Of a DNA stretch of 64,000 nucleotides, positions 22,187 through 33,129 are shown piece by piece (the stretch's first letter is position 1; every line of letters starts with the position of its first letter). The translations under genes were made by a program, and so were the position numbers. The notes beneath the pieces were generated by a model that worked only from the letters and a program-made list of their open reading frames with translations, was not told the DNA's origin and ran no database searches. The stretch comes from Armillaria gallica (Eukaryota; Basidiomycota; Agaricomycetes; Agaricales; Physalacriaceae): positions 744,001-808,000 of the forward strand of contig JBANDB010000016.1 in NCBI GenBank assembly GCA_037576215.1, written 5' to 3'.

Positions 22187-22282
22187 ACGTTTGGTCAACG
22201 TCGCGGCCAACAAAATTTCTGTATTAGTGTCTCTACTAGCTAACTTCTCATCTCGTTACCGGAGTCGTCCCCCCTTCATCAC

Positions 22283-22602
22283 CTTGAAGTCTTCTGGGAA
22301 CAGCAATGACCATGGCCAATAAGGACATTCAGTAAACATTTTCTACACTCCTAATAACACAATGACCAAGCCAAATTCCAATGTGCTTTATTTAGTAATT
22401 GATGTAGCTTGAGATGTCACATTGCTTTCCACAGTCAGTGTGGGTAAAAAGTAAGAATCCAGGAACTGGACAAGCAACACTCGGAGAAAAATCTGACCTC
22501 ACAGAGTGTCAATATCAAACCGAACACTGTTCATCAAGCAGTGGTAGCATCCAGTTGGCGGTAATTATACTGAATACTATCCCTTTCCGCCTTTAACTTC
22601 CT
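22283..22602 (+). repeat. 320-bp direct repeat flanking the transposon block, right copy
   Basis: Pairs with 5874-6193. This copy carries the TpG/CpA version at seven of nine differing sites. It is followed, on its right, by degenerate sequence homologous to the promoter side of the intact RRM paralogue. Confidence 0.85.
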
Positions 22603-23164
22603 TTGAGTCGGACAGTCTGGTGGGGCTTGGGCTTTCTCCGAGGGTCAAAGCCTGAGCCTGAGCTTTGATGACCCCTGCTGTTGGGCCGGGCATTTTAGGG
22701 CTTGACTTGGCTTGGCCTGGCCTGGCTTTCAGGCTAGGGCCAAGCCTTGTACTACATTGCTATCCAGGACTCCGACAGCCACTTTTCCAGACCACCAACT
22801 AGGATGAGCATCCAGTGTCGCAATTCCTCTAAGCTAATCTGTCAGCTACTACTACTACGTAGGGGACATGGTAGCTTTTAGTAAATGAAGGTGGAGCATG
22901 CAGCTGGCATTCATCGCCTTTTTCGGACGAGTTTAGGGTCTGGGCCATGGGAATACCGGTTGCATATAATAACATCCTACTTAGAACAATCCTAGAAATT
23001 GGCCCAGGGAATTGTGGTCGAGGTCAAAAGATCCACAAACTTGAAATGGCAGCTCAATGCTCGTCTGAACTTGAAGTCATTCGGTAATAGTGCCATTGAG
23101 CTGTTGGATCGTTGGCCTGGGCATCGATGACGTGAGAACTTAATCCTTTTTCCCAGCTACCACT
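22603..23164 (+). other. Degenerate upstream region of the RRM pseudogene
   Basis: A G+C-rich stretch at about 22610-22750 has local inverted repeats (GGGTCAAAGC / GCTTTGATGACCC). From about 22900 the sequence matches, in inverted order, the region 63490-63650 upstream of the intact RRM paralogue (CATTCATCGCCTTTTT, GGGCCATGGGAATA, CTTGAAATGGCAGCTC). It is therefore a duplicated promoter region. No gene. Confidence 0.6.
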
Positions 23165-23880
23165 GTGTTACGAATCCATCTGCCCTTCGATGTCTGCGGG
23201 CAGTCCATGTTCCATCTGTGTCATATGCAACAGCAGCAGGACCTACCGTAATGTCTGTGTCACGATGTCGGCAGCACGCCTACTACTCGTCCGGTTTTTT
23301 GATGAATACACGGCAAAGTGCTGCCATGTCGAAGCCACCAATGGCACCCAGAATCTTTTGTTAAAATTGATCAGCTTCGGCACCATTGGATGGCACGACC
23401 ATTGCTAAGCTCTTAAATTCCGATTTGACATGCACTGTCAAACTGAGTGACATCCCAAAGAACCTCTACGAGTACAATCTCAAGTAGACTCTCTCAAAGC
23501 ATGAAGGTGTTGACGTTTGTTTCAACTTGGCTAAGACAGAAGCCAACATACATTTATTGGATATTCACCGGGCGGGCAATTCGGTGTGTTTTGCTTTCAA
23601 TCCTACACTTGTACTTACATATTTCAAGGCATACACCGACTTGAAGACCACAGGCGGCACAGCGATCCACTTCCAAGTTGTCTCCAATGATTATATCTTT
23701 CCTAAGTGATACATGCCAGAAGTACCAGAAGCATCACAAGCCATCGTCTTCTCCGAATTCCTGCCCGAAATTTGTAATGACTGTTATCGACTGGTCTTGA
23801 ATATTTGAATACGGATTCTAGCACTGTACCTTCCACTATCACGAATCTTTGCCTATGCAACTGGTCAGTGATGTCAATGG
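23165..23880 (+). pseudogene. RRM gene copy 2, pseudogene
   Basis: It matches the intact paralogue at 61897-63176 from the start codon on: GTG replaces ATG at 23165, then TCTGCCCTTCGATGTCTGCG. Recognisable pieces are LLVRFFDEYTAKCC, KHEGVDVCFNLAKTEANIHL, the intron with its flanks, and the second exon around AYTDLKTTGGTAIHFQVVSN. Deletions, frameshifts and stops (TAG within the linker, TGA after FPK) break it. It is closer to the right-hand paralogue than to copy 1. Homology fades beyond about 23880, in the third exon. Confidence 0.85.
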
Positions 23881-24304
23881 CGAGAGAAAGATAAGGACCA
23901 CTTACATAACACAACTGCTCGTCAAAGACATGCACTAAAGTTACAACTGAGACTCATGTAGCTGAGAGATTCAGAGACTTCGACTCTAGGGTTTGGAGGG
24001 AAGCATGATTGCGAGCACAGCGTGCAAGGGGGGTTTCACCATGGTCACTCCACTCAACATTGTCCATTGCAAACGCACGAAATGCTTGTGAAATGCAAAA
24101 AAAAAATTTACATGTATTCGGTAAAAAGGGATAGAGAACACCTGCGGTGTTTCATACGCATGACAGAAGCATCCTCAGCGCACGAAATGGGATCATCAAC
24201 AGTTGACCACCCAGTACTTAGCAGTGAGTAACACTGAGCTCTCAGCTTTCATGAGTCATAAGTCATGCCTCATGACTGATCAGTATTAAACTTTTAGCAT
24301 TGGC
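23881..24304. other. Intergenic, no gene recognised
   Basis: Possibly further decayed RRM sequence at the left. Nothing else is supported before the MITE. Confidence 0.4.
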
Positions 24305-24734
24305 TAGGGTTGCGCATGAAACCCTAGGTTTTGATACACTAGGGTTTTGGACCAGTAAGTTACTGGTTAGTTACAGGTAATTTACCTCCCCCTGCTGGAG
24401 GGGTTTTCATCAAGATAACTTACCTGTCATGTGATGACATTTGAGCAGCAACATTATCACCATATTCAATCCTATTGCAGTTATATTTTATTTACAGCTT
24501 ACAACACATCTCTTTAGTAAATTTCAATGATCACACTTCAGGAGAAGAAAAAATGGGTAGAAGAATATGAAGATGAAGAATCTGAGAGATTTTTGCAAAT
24601 GACGCGCGTCAGGCATGTGATTATACACGTGATAGGTAAGTAACAGTAAATTACCGTATCAAAACACCCCCCTTGGAGAGGGGTCGGTATAAAACGGTAT
24701 AATACACCCCCCATAGGTTTCGTGCGCAGCCCTA
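24305..24734. mobile_element. hAT-type MITE, 430 bp
   Basis: The ends TAGGGTTGCGCATGAAACC and GGTTTCGTGCGCAGCCCTA are inverted repeats. Perfect 8-bp duplications GCATTGGC flank it (24297-24304 and 24735-24742). The 8-bp duplication and TAGGG-type ends indicate hAT transposition. The subterminal parts contain clusters of TAACTTAC/GGTAAGT-like words. No transposase is encoded. Confidence 0.9.
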
Positions 24735-24782
24735 GCATTGGCCAATGGCTCCTTGGGTGAAGTAGAATCAAAATGATAATTA

Positions 24783-24874
24783 GCCCACCGCGAGGGTCGA
24801 ACTCGCAGCCTTCAGATCGCCAAATTCAAAGGATTGTAAGAGTCTGACGCTCTATCCGATTGAGCTAGGCGGGC
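24783..24874 (-). tRNA. tRNA-Lys(CTT) with 19-nt intron
   Basis: Acceptor stem GCCCGCC / GGTGGGC, D-arm TAGCTCAATCGG.ATAGAGC, anticodon stem TCAGA / TCTGA with loop CTCTTAA, and T-arm GGTTCGA-type box (GAGTTCGACCCTC). The anticodon CTT reads AAG (Lys). A 19-nt intron (24818-24836) lies one base 3' of the anticodon, the canonical place. It sits just right of the hAT-type MITE. Confidence 0.92.
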
Positions 24875-25478
24875 GCACAGCAATAATTGACATTGTGAAA
24901 CTACGGCACGGTAACGGTAGAGGCTGACATTCCACTCACCTCTTCCAGTTCGTAGTGAGAAGTAGACGCTGAGATAATATGTCCACTCCGCGGAGATTGA
25001 GTTGAAGTGTTGCACGATAAGTGATGTATATCACGCGAGAGATATAGCTAGCCGCCGTTCCGTAACTATGCCATCCCGCTGTGACCTCAGTCCTGGGAGG
25101 ACAAACGAGCGAGCGACGAGGAAACCCGCTTGCTTTGATAATATTTGGCCCCTACGACATCTAAGTCACGTATCAGTCATCACCACCTTTCGCAGTCGAC
25201 AGGCCAAAGAGTGCTCAGCGTCATCTTCCTTCGATATAGTGTTTTGAAATCCTCCACCCGCTCGACGGGTAGCATCAGTTTTGCACAATAATGGCTTTGT
25301 AGTCTGAGCCATGGCTCAAGAGCAGAGCAGGTAGCAAGCGGGGAGGATGGAAGCTTGAACCAAAGCTAAGAAAAACACTCTTTTACTGGAGAGAAGCTGG
25401 AATTGCAGGTAAGGAGCACCTCGAAAGGGGCAAAGATGATATACACGCTTTCCGGCTAAATTTGATATATGCGGAACC

Positions 25479-25504
25479 TTAACCCTAAGAAAAGTAAGGT
25501 TAGG
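25479..25504. promoter_or_regulatory. Inverted telomere-like motif pair upstream of DUF6699 gene A
   Basis: CCTTAACCCTAAG and AAGGTTAGG face each other about 60 bp upstream of a TATA box (TATATAAAG, 25538-25546). The same arrangement precedes copies B (34215-34245) and C (37954-37982). Inference: a binding site for a Myb/telobox-type factor. Confidence 0.5.
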
Positions 25505-25704
25505 TTTGCATTCCATGTCTGGAGGGGGGACATACCATATATAAAGCAGACCCATCCTTCCCCGTGCTCTCACAACTCTCCCCCACACCGCTACCATCAC
25601 CCGCTCTCACCCTTCCACACCTCCCTCCTCCCACGTCCGCTTTCGCTCGAGTAAACCAAACCCTCTCTATTCGTCTGTAAGGCCTTCTTTTTGCTATTTG
25701 TTCC

Positions 25705-26490
25705 ATGAATGACTCCGGGACGAAGACAATGCCCGTCCAACAAGAAAACATGGCAATGATGACGACGCAGCGGGGTAGAGAGCCCCCAGAGCTGTATTCA
25801 TCACCAGCAACGGCGTTTTACACCCCGTCGAAAGCGTCTCTCGTTATGCCTATCTATGGTGACGCCCAGCTGACCACGACGGTCCCTGTTCGCCGCCAGT
25901 ATGTATCCAATACCGACGCGTCATATATGGGATATGTACGCGAATATATCGTGTCGCCCTCACCGCTCGCCCCTGGCAAACCGCTCCATCGTCACATCCC
26001 GTTGCCGTCCCAAACAGAGAGTGATATCACGACAGCGGTACATCCACTGTTACGGCCTAGCCGCGGCTCGATGATGATGGAACTCGACTTTGCTCACAAT
26101 CTGTCGAGCGTACGCGTTCTTGGTCATAAAGGCTGCGTGAAGGAGGCGGCAACCGACCCGCCTCTTCCGTCGCTGGCCATCATCCACCCAAAACTTCCAT
26201 GGCCAGTGGTCATCCAGAGGTCGGGCGACCGAGAGTGGGTTACAGTTGCCGACATCGTCGAGATGCTTTGGCATGGTTTGCAAATACCCACCCCCCTACG
26301 GACGTCGTCATCATCGTCATCATGGTCGCTCCTCAACAATCAGAAGGCTGCGACGTTTAACAGTAGTCGCAGCATGTCGAGTTGGGTGGAACAAGAAATG
26401 GTTCCCAGGCTGGTGTATTTGAAGGGAAAGACGCGGTTCATGGGTCTCCGTGCAATAGGAAGTGACACCTGGGAACTACTTGTCGCGTAG
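25705..26490 (+). CDS. DUF6699 family protein, copy A
   Basis: A single open frame of 261 residues. The C-terminal half carries the DUF6699 pattern: HPLLRPSRG, then MELDFAHNLSSVRV, then PLPSLAIIHPKLPWPVVIQ with the conserved Pro-Trp-Pro, then VTVADIVEMLW and, at the end, RLVYLKGKTRFMGLRA and DTWELLV. The N-terminal 80 residues are low in structure and contain YVSNTDASYMGYVREY, identical or nearly so in the copies. A TATA box lies about 160 bp upstream. The domain is widespread in Agaricomycetes and I know of no demonstrated function. Longest and least damaged of three local copies. Confidence 0.8.
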   Translation: MNDSGTKTMPVQQENMAMMTTQRGREPPELYSSPATAFYTPSKASLVMPIYGDAQLTTTVPVRRQYVSNTDASYMGYVREYIVSPSPLAPGKPLHRHIPLPSQTESDITTAVHPLLRPSRGSMMMELDFAHNLSSVRVLGHKGCVKEAATDPPLPSLAIIHPKLPWPVVIQRSGDREWVTVADIVEMLWHGLQIPTPLRTSSSSSSWSLLNNQKAATFNSSRSMSSWVEQEMVPRLVYLKGKTRFMGLRAIGSDTWELLVA

Positions 26491-26702
26491 GGCGTGCAGG
26501 TCGCGCCGACGGGATATTTATATGGCGCAATAATTGGACACTCATCTGTACGTACTATAAGAGTGAAATCAGCTACGCGCAATCGACAAAGACAAAGAGC
26601 TACCTCTAGAAGAATGAACGCTGATGCGAGTACCAGCGCATAAAAGAGCGGTGACCGTCAGCGTCGAAAGCAGCACTGTCCAACTGCGTCTAGTCGAAAT
26701 TC

Positions 26703-26730
26703 CTTAACCCTAGGAACAGAAGGGTTAGGG
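26703..26730. promoter_or_regulatory. Second inverted telomere-like pair, downstream of gene A
   Basis: CTTAACCCTA and AGGGTTAGGG flank 8 bp. Equivalents follow copies B (35432-35459) and C (39171-39199). The pair abuts the last exon of the minus-strand gene. Confidence 0.5.
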
Positions 26731-28126
26731 TTATACCAGCGGCTCGAAAAGCTCCGGTCGCCGAAAGTCTTGTCTTCCTGCCACCTCGTCGATCCGTCCT
26801 TCTTGCGGTAGAATGATGGTCACAGAAGTTCCGTATCGCAAGACCACGTCGTCGAACTCTGTTGTCTTGCCAGCGATACTATAGTGAAGATGTTCCTTGA
26901 TATGGAACCTCCGCGAGGGAAGATCGTGACAGGGAGAACGCGAGCCGAATGCGACGAGCAGCCCGAACTGTAAAAAAAAGAAGCAGTCCCATATTACGCT
27001 TCACTCCGAGAGGTGTATAACATTCTCTTGGGGCATTTCCTTCAGTGCGGTGATCGCCGAAGCTATCATGACTAGACTTTGGGTACTAGTGTTCCAAAAG
27101 CTGAGGCCAGAGTGGGGCACAGGATAATAGCCACGATGCGCGGCGTAGTACACATCGTAACATGCCCGTGAATGAAGACGAAAGGAAAGCGCTGTTGGAT
27201 TGTATACTCAAACCGGTGCTTGTCGAAGAGGCGCAGTAATGGGTAGCATCGGTAGCATCACTCCGGTAGATGACCCGGGGTCGATAGGAATGAGCAAGTT
27301 GCCGGTCAAGAAAGAACAGATCGTTTGTCGGGAAAGATATAGGATAAGATACGACACTACCATGGTGAACAGACAGATGAGTGTTGACCTCACCACAGCC
27401 CTGAAAATCACATACCTGCTGGTGTTTTCGCCCAACACTTCCTCTTCAACATCTCTTCCTGCGCCATCACAGCCATCGAAAGCAAAGGGTGTAACCGGGT
27501 AGTTTTTCTTAGACCAGAATACCTGTTACAGTGTTAGGTATATGTAAGGTCGCGGGAAATGCTCTGACCTTAACTACCTCGCTGCCTGACTGAATCCGCC
27601 AGTCATATCCAATTCTCCTTGTCGGTGCAGAGTCGTATTTCTCGGTCACATCGAATAGAAAACCACGGATTATTTCATGGTGTTTGGTGACTTTGACTTA
27701 GCTGTATTGAACAAATGATATGGTTGCAAACGTGCGGAAACGAATGAATTACTCACGAACTACCGGTTTCCTTCGCTATCGTCTCAAGCGTTAAGCTCTG
27801 CATCGCCATAGTGCATTGGCGACAGACAATTATGACTCAAGAGTCGACCGAGGATTATTTAGCTCCTGCAGAAGGGATTTTAGTGAGGAGTTCTTCCACG
27901 AGATTACACTTACCATGCACTGCAAGTGGAAAGTGCTCTGCGGCACGAAGTCATAGGTTCGTAGACCGTGTTGATGGAGGTGGTAGATGATCTGGATTCG
28001 GACTTTGAAATATTCTCCCAGGCGCGTCGCGCGGGAGAACTTGATCGGACTGTTCGGGCCGATGCGAAGTTGCTCAGCTTGAGGACTCCATGGGGCTTCC
28101 ACTGTCCAGGCTGTTGCCGATATCAA
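26731..28126 (-). pseudogene. Unrecognised multi-exon minus-strand gene or remnant in unit A
   Basis: A convincing terminal exon spans 26967-26731: it follows a TTTTTTTTACAG acceptor, is open for 78 codons (FGLLVAFGSRSPCHDLPSRR at the start) and ends in TAA. Upstream on the same strand are open stretches with ACYDVYYAAHRGYY and MIASAITALKEMPQEN (about 27200-27015). Further up, an exon ends TFHLQCM before GTAAGT (28126 to about 27915). Exon joining is not fully resolved, so I cannot say if it is intact. In units B and C the same region is visibly more degraded. The family is not recognised. Confidence 0.4.
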
Positions 28127-28490
28127 ATAAAGGGACTACTTACTACTAGTATGCTCGTCCTCCTTATCCAGATTGTGAGTGTTAAATCTATAGGATGCAG
28201 ACCAGCTGGCTGGACTCCTGGAGACCGACAAAGATAATATTGACGGAAAGAATGTACATTCTCTGAACTTGCACCAGTCCACTGACGCTCACATGCCTCA
28301 GGAATCATCTTCAAGCCATTCACTTCACAACGCCAATATCCCGCAGCTCATGGAAGCTCTGAGCATGACAGTTCTCTCACGCAAATCTGTAGCGCGAATA
28401 ACGCATTTCAGAACAATTCCGTTTATTGACACCCAATACTCACCGAGCAATTTGGTTTAGTTGAAACTTATTACTATAAGCGTTGAACAT

Positions 28491-29829
28491 CTCAGAGATA
28501 TAGTCAGTAAGCTCCGAATAAAAACCATGTTTCAGCGATCCAGCACTGTCTTCTAAGCAACAAAAGGCATGGGTAAGTAATAACGCCGACCATAACACAT
28601 CTTCATTGGGGAAATCCTTTTCGTCCTTTTCGGATCATAGAGAAGTACCGGTGAAGAACTGCTGTCGGTCTGTTCGTCAAATGCATGGTACAAGAATGCA
28701 TCGGCAGGGGAAGACGACATCGTCTGGCAATTGAAAAGAGTCAGGTTAGGCAGATGTCCAGTTCTGAAGTCAAAAGAAACAGCGGCGCGATGGTGAGCAT
28801 TTAAGACATTAAGTCAACCATTAGCATTTCTGAAGCAACATGCATCCAGCCACATTGAACCAGCACGCATACCTGCGATATGGGAACCAGGAGAAGGGCA
28901 TGCCATAAATCGTACAAGCTGCGAAAAAGCATGAGTGCAGCAGCTGTCTAAGTAATGTACTCATTCACCGGGTTTCTCTACATACACCCATCGGTTCCAT
29001 AGATACTTAGCCAATGTGGGCTGTTGCGAGCACAGCAGGTACGAGTCCGAATCCCAAACTCCAGGTCTCAGCACTAAGAGCAACAGTACCAAGACAGGAA
29101 GGAGTGTAGCAAGCGGAATGGTATGTACAGTGCACGTATACTTTGAATGCAGCTAATACATGGACAGCAGGTGTGAATGACTAGTGGAGGACCTGTTTTA
29201 AACCAAGATCAAGCATGACTGACACAAGAACATACAATTTCGATGATTTTCGGACCTTGCCGGAGATGCAGAGCCTCGGGCCGTTTCCGAATTAACGAAA
29301 CAAATTTTATTAGCTTGGGTCGACTTCATTTTCTGAAGTGGAGAAAAGTATCTAGAAGTGTTAAAGGATAGTAGATTTACATATGATATCATTATTGTAG
29401 CTGATAGTCCAGTGTATCTCCCAAAATACCCATATTGAATAAAAGTCATATTAAAGTCAGTACATGAAGTGAATCAGTAACTAGTAATGAATGTACAGTA
29501 GACACCTTCGAAAACTCATACATTCCATATTAGCATATACTGGTGGATTGGGATGGATCGGATGGGCTCTTGTCATAGTACGGTATCTGAAATTTGAATA
29601 TATGATAATTTTTCTGCAGTTAGAAAAGATGTAGAGGTGCATAGAGGGGGGTATACTACTGAAAAGGACCTAAAATGCGAGAAATCACCATTGAATATCA
29701 ATTACTAACTTCCAATGACATACCATCCCATAGGATTGTACATAGATATGCTATACCTAGTCACTATTGAATATGCCGAAGGTTCATGAGACGTCGGAGT
29801 AGTTTCTTTGAGGAGCAGATGAATCCCAA
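28491..29829. other. Intergenic, no gene recognised
   Basis: A+T-rich sequence with only short frames. A box-A/box-B-like pair (TAGCCAATGTGG near 29009, GGTACGAGTCC near 29039) is present, but no tRNA fold. Confidence 0.45.
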
Positions 29830-31140
29830 GTCTTCATCATGATTCCGCTCACTCGATCACTGCGGTCCGAGCAACCGAGCAGCGATCGAGTGGCTGTATT
29901 GCTTCTTTCTTGCTCTTTTACCACCACCTCGAATACGACGTCCCCATCCTCTCACTCAACGGTCCTCTCACTGGCATAACAAGGTATGTATTTATTTTCT
30001 TTGATGCTTACAATTTTTTAGACACTTTTTATGCGCATCCTGCAGCCCCAAGAGCCCGGATAGCGACCATTCAACTCCCAACCCCCACGCCTAAGCCCTC
30101 CAACGAGGCAGAATCGTACGTGACCCCATAAACTGGACAAGATGGTCACCGCTATCGACGACGACGATGCCAGCCACCCAAAATGCCCGCCAATCCATCA
30201 AATAAGTCCCCGGTCCCCATTCCAACCCACCCAGTATACTCTGCATCGACATCGAGGACAATCGCCGTCCAGCACATGATTCGTACGACTTTATGACCTC
30301 GAATACACCCTAGGATATTCTATCGGCCACCATCTGAGAGTACGAGGGCGAATTTTCCGCAGACCAACGGCAACAACAACAACGAATACGTCGACGACAG
30401 TGACGACGGCCAGGGGCAGGGCTCATCATGCTCTGCTGCTGTGCCATGGGAAGACACAGGGCAAGACTCGCAGGGGCAAGAGGAGATGCTGGAGGGTTGC
30501 AGGAGGACGAGAGGGTTCGACGAGGAGGGCGGGGCTAACATCGGGACACCAACGGACAAAGACGACGATGACGGGCACGCGCCTTAGGACTTCAGTGGAA
30601 GGCTCGACTGCGCATTGAACGCATCCAAAATTCTGGCTGTCCGACCCCCACGACCGCCGTCGGCGCCCACCCCGACCCCGTTCAACATCGAACTGCCCCG
30701 CGCGCCCCAGCTAACCTACGCGCCCCAAATTCGTGCATCGCCCATTCTTTGAGTGGGAGATCACGAATATGTAGTTGGTTTTTCTTCCCAATGCCGTGCT
30801 CGCCCTGCGCCCACCCAACATGCCGATGCCTGCCCTTTTGTCTCATATCACCCGCTGCAGTGGCGCCAGGTTTGCAACGACCTCACTGCCTTCAATAATA
30901 ACCACAGAGAATCGATTGGTAGTACCAGTTTCACTGTCTACCCCCCACCCCCTGTCAACCATCGTCGACCCCCACCCGTCGCCTATTCAGCGTCCCACTA
31001 GCCAGATCCCCTCGCCTGCTGCCCCGCAACATCGCATTCAGTCGGATGTGGTCCTTACCTTGCCGACGACACCATCCCCGTTGCTGCCCGCAACGTCGAC
31101 ACCTCGCCGCACCCCGTACAATGGCGGGGTTTTTTTTATA
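29830..31140 (+). other. Pro/Thr-rich degenerate coding-like tract
   Basis: Open pieces such as TIQLPTPTPKPSNEAES and PLLPATSTPRRTPYNGGV lie in changing frames, and one good intron-like stretch (GTATGTATTT to TTTTTTAG) is at about 29983-30020. It may be a decayed gene. No family motif is visible. Confidence 0.3.
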
Positions 31141-32346
31141 AAATGATAGTTGTATTGCTTCAGGTATCTATATAGGGCCTTAATCTCTCATTAACTGTAG
31201 CCTCTTAGTATACCTTTTAGCGTCTATTCGCTGTAATTGTGTTGTAAAACTGCAAGTTCGATTCTCTCAGTTTGCAAATCATTTTCACTCACTCCGAAGG
31301 GTTTGCTGTTTCATATTCAAAAAAGCTCATCTGTCATCGACGTCACATCCAACCAACGTTGTGGGCGCCCACTGCCCAGTCAAGATCAATGGAGTACACT
31401 TTTTAGCATTATTTTCTAGGTCATATACCAATGTTGAGCGCCTAGGTAGTGAGTAGAACTGCGGTAATATCAGTACCTATGATTCTGGCACTGGCAGGCT
31501 CTTATAGCCATCGTCTTGGTCTCGTTTGACGTGTCCATGGGAGGGTAATCGACACCCAAAGGGGCGTTGCTGTCGTTGTCACCGTTGGACGTCGGTGGCC
31601 CGACCTTCACCCCACGCTCCCTCTCATACACTCCCTCCTCGTTACGCATCCTGCAATCATCCTCCGTGTCCTACAACACTGCCCTACCCTCTGTCACATC
31701 CCTCCATCATCCGTGGACCCTCGCCACCATCGCCACCATTGTCATCGCCGTCCTGTTCATTGTCATTGTCATCGTCCCGGTCACTATGCCCCCGTTCCTT
31801 CCTCATGCTTGCAGATGGCAGCCGATATTTGATCCTTGAAGGCGTCCGTCGTCGTTGTGGTGTGCAAATTCACTGTGTGCGGGCAATTGGCCCCGATGTC
31901 AATACGGAAGGAGACTGGGTAGGGAATGGGGGGATGCTGCCGATTTTGGGGGTGGCAGCTGGTAAGAATCGTCATCGTCATCGTAGCAGGTGATGGTCTT
32001 TGCTGCAGTAGTGTTTTGTGGGAGTTGTATGCAGTGCTGCCTCGCGTGAGGCCTTACGCGCGAGGTGGGGGTTAAAAGCTTGCTACCCAGGGCTCTTGGG
32101 GCCACGAGATGAGCCAAAAGTACCTAAATAAACCAAATAACATGTAATTTAATGAAACATACCATTTGTGCACCAATCTGACAGCGAACGACACGGATAC
32201 ACCTTGTAGAGAGATAAGTATTAGTGAAGCTGCAGGCTATTATTTTTGAGTTGCCATAAAAGGTGTTTATTTGCACATGTTAGATTCTAAGGTAAAACTT
32301 AAAAGTAAGAGTCCTAGATCGAAATGCAGCGCATAAGGATGAATCC
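31141..32346. other. Intergenic, low-complexity Ser/Pro frames
   Basis: A second Ser/Pro/Thr-rich frame occupies 31526-31993, and the rest is A+T-rich. Nothing is supported as a gene. Confidence 0.4.
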
Positions 32347-33129
32347 TCATAAACTCAGACTCGTAACATCGTAAAGTTTGTTAGAGAGATAGAATTGTTC
32401 ATCGACAATGGAACACATTACGCCTATCATCCCCTTCACCAAAATTGAATTTCCGACCATCCTCTTCACCCACGATGCATCCCCAAAGCAACCCCGAAAC
32501 TTGATCACGCGCTGCTCAAAAGCATTCATGGCAGTGACAATTTCACGGGAACATCGTTTCATGTCGGAAAAGACTGCAAAAAGATCAGTGATGATGGTTG
32601 AATGGGTACCAAGTGAACCTGGCAATAAGTACAGCATGCGCGAGACGTGATGGAAACCAAGGAATTTAAGCTCCACCTCAGGATCTGCGCGTCTACTGTC
32701 AAAGGCGGACTCAATGTCAGGGACGGTATCCTTGAGCATCCTACTGCGACTACAGAAGGTCTTTAGTCTATCAATGAGAGAGACATCCAGGGCTTTGAAT
32801 GGTACGTCCCCAGGTCCGAGCTGTATTGCATCTGCCGCCGAATGAAGCAGAAGAATTGCTTCCCCAAGAAGGCGGTTAACATTTACCAAGAGTTTATAGA
32901 CAACGGTCTGTACACGCTCAAGTAGGCGGGCCAAAGGGACCCATCGGACAAAAGTGAGACTGACAGCGCGTTTCATGAATGCTATCAGTGTTCGCGTGAG
33001 GGAATGATTTGCCAGGCCCTGCACGTCTATGAGCTGTGGTATATTGGCATTGTACGGTGAATGATTCGATGGTGATTCCTGTAAATGTGTGAGGACGAAC
33101 AAGCCCGTGCAGATTCTGAATACATACAC
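32347..33129 (-). CDS. Unrecognised helical protein, probably incomplete
   Basis: A 260-codon open frame, mostly amphipathic helix-like, with VVYKLLVNVNRLLGEAILL and VIKFRGCFGDASWVKRMV. I recognise no domain. Its 5' part (SNHSPYNANIPQLIDVQGLANHSL) recurs as a truncated plus-strand fragment at the right end of duplicated units A (about 28300-28410) and B (about 37450-37570). This locus may therefore be the source, or another remnant, of that family. The first codons may be intronic, and the start is uncertain. Confidence 0.45.
   Translation of the reverse strand: MYVFRICTGLFVLTHLQESPSNHSPYNANIPQLIDVQGLANHSLTRTLIAFMKRAVSLTFVRWVPLARLLERVQTVVYKLLVNVNRLLGEAILLLHSAADAIQLGPGDVPFKALDVSLIDRLKTFCSRSRMLKDTVPDIESAFDSRRADPEVELKFLGFHHVSRMLYLLPGSLGTHSTIITDLFAVFSDMKRCSREIVTAMNAFEQRVIKFRGCFGDASWVKRMVGNSILVKGMIGVMCSIVDEQFYLSNKLYDVTSLSL

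Larger units (their letters stand above)
20445..22207 (+). ncRNA. Hammerhead ribozyme, copy 3, interrupted
   Basis: The 5' half (GCCGC, CUGAUGA, stem II, GAAA, CGUU) is at 20445-20477. The 3' half (AACGUUUGGUCAACGUCGCGGC) is at 22186-22207. The 1.7-kb element separates them inside stem III, and the gypsy element abuts stem I on the left. It cannot fold as a compact ribozyme now. Confidence 0.85.
24955..28490. repeat. Duplicated unit A (DUF6699 segment)
   Basis: About 3.5 kb with colinear, diverged counterparts at 33715-37590 (B) and 37595-40700 (C). Shared landmarks in order are CAGTCGACAGG, the AACCCTAAG palindrome, a TATA box, the DUF6699 gene, a second AACCCTA pair, the minus-strand gene remnant, and the fragment AACGCCAATATCCCGCAGCT. 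Boundaries are approximate. Confidence 0.8.

Noticed and set aside
5874..22602. The 320-bp repeats as LTRs of one large element
   Set aside because: They lie outside the inverted PLE ends and lack TG..CA ends. Part of the sequence is found upstream of the intact RRM gene without transposon coding sequence.
29009..29060. tRNA or SINE head from box A/B-like words
   Set aside because: Spacing is too short and no clover-leaf can be drawn.
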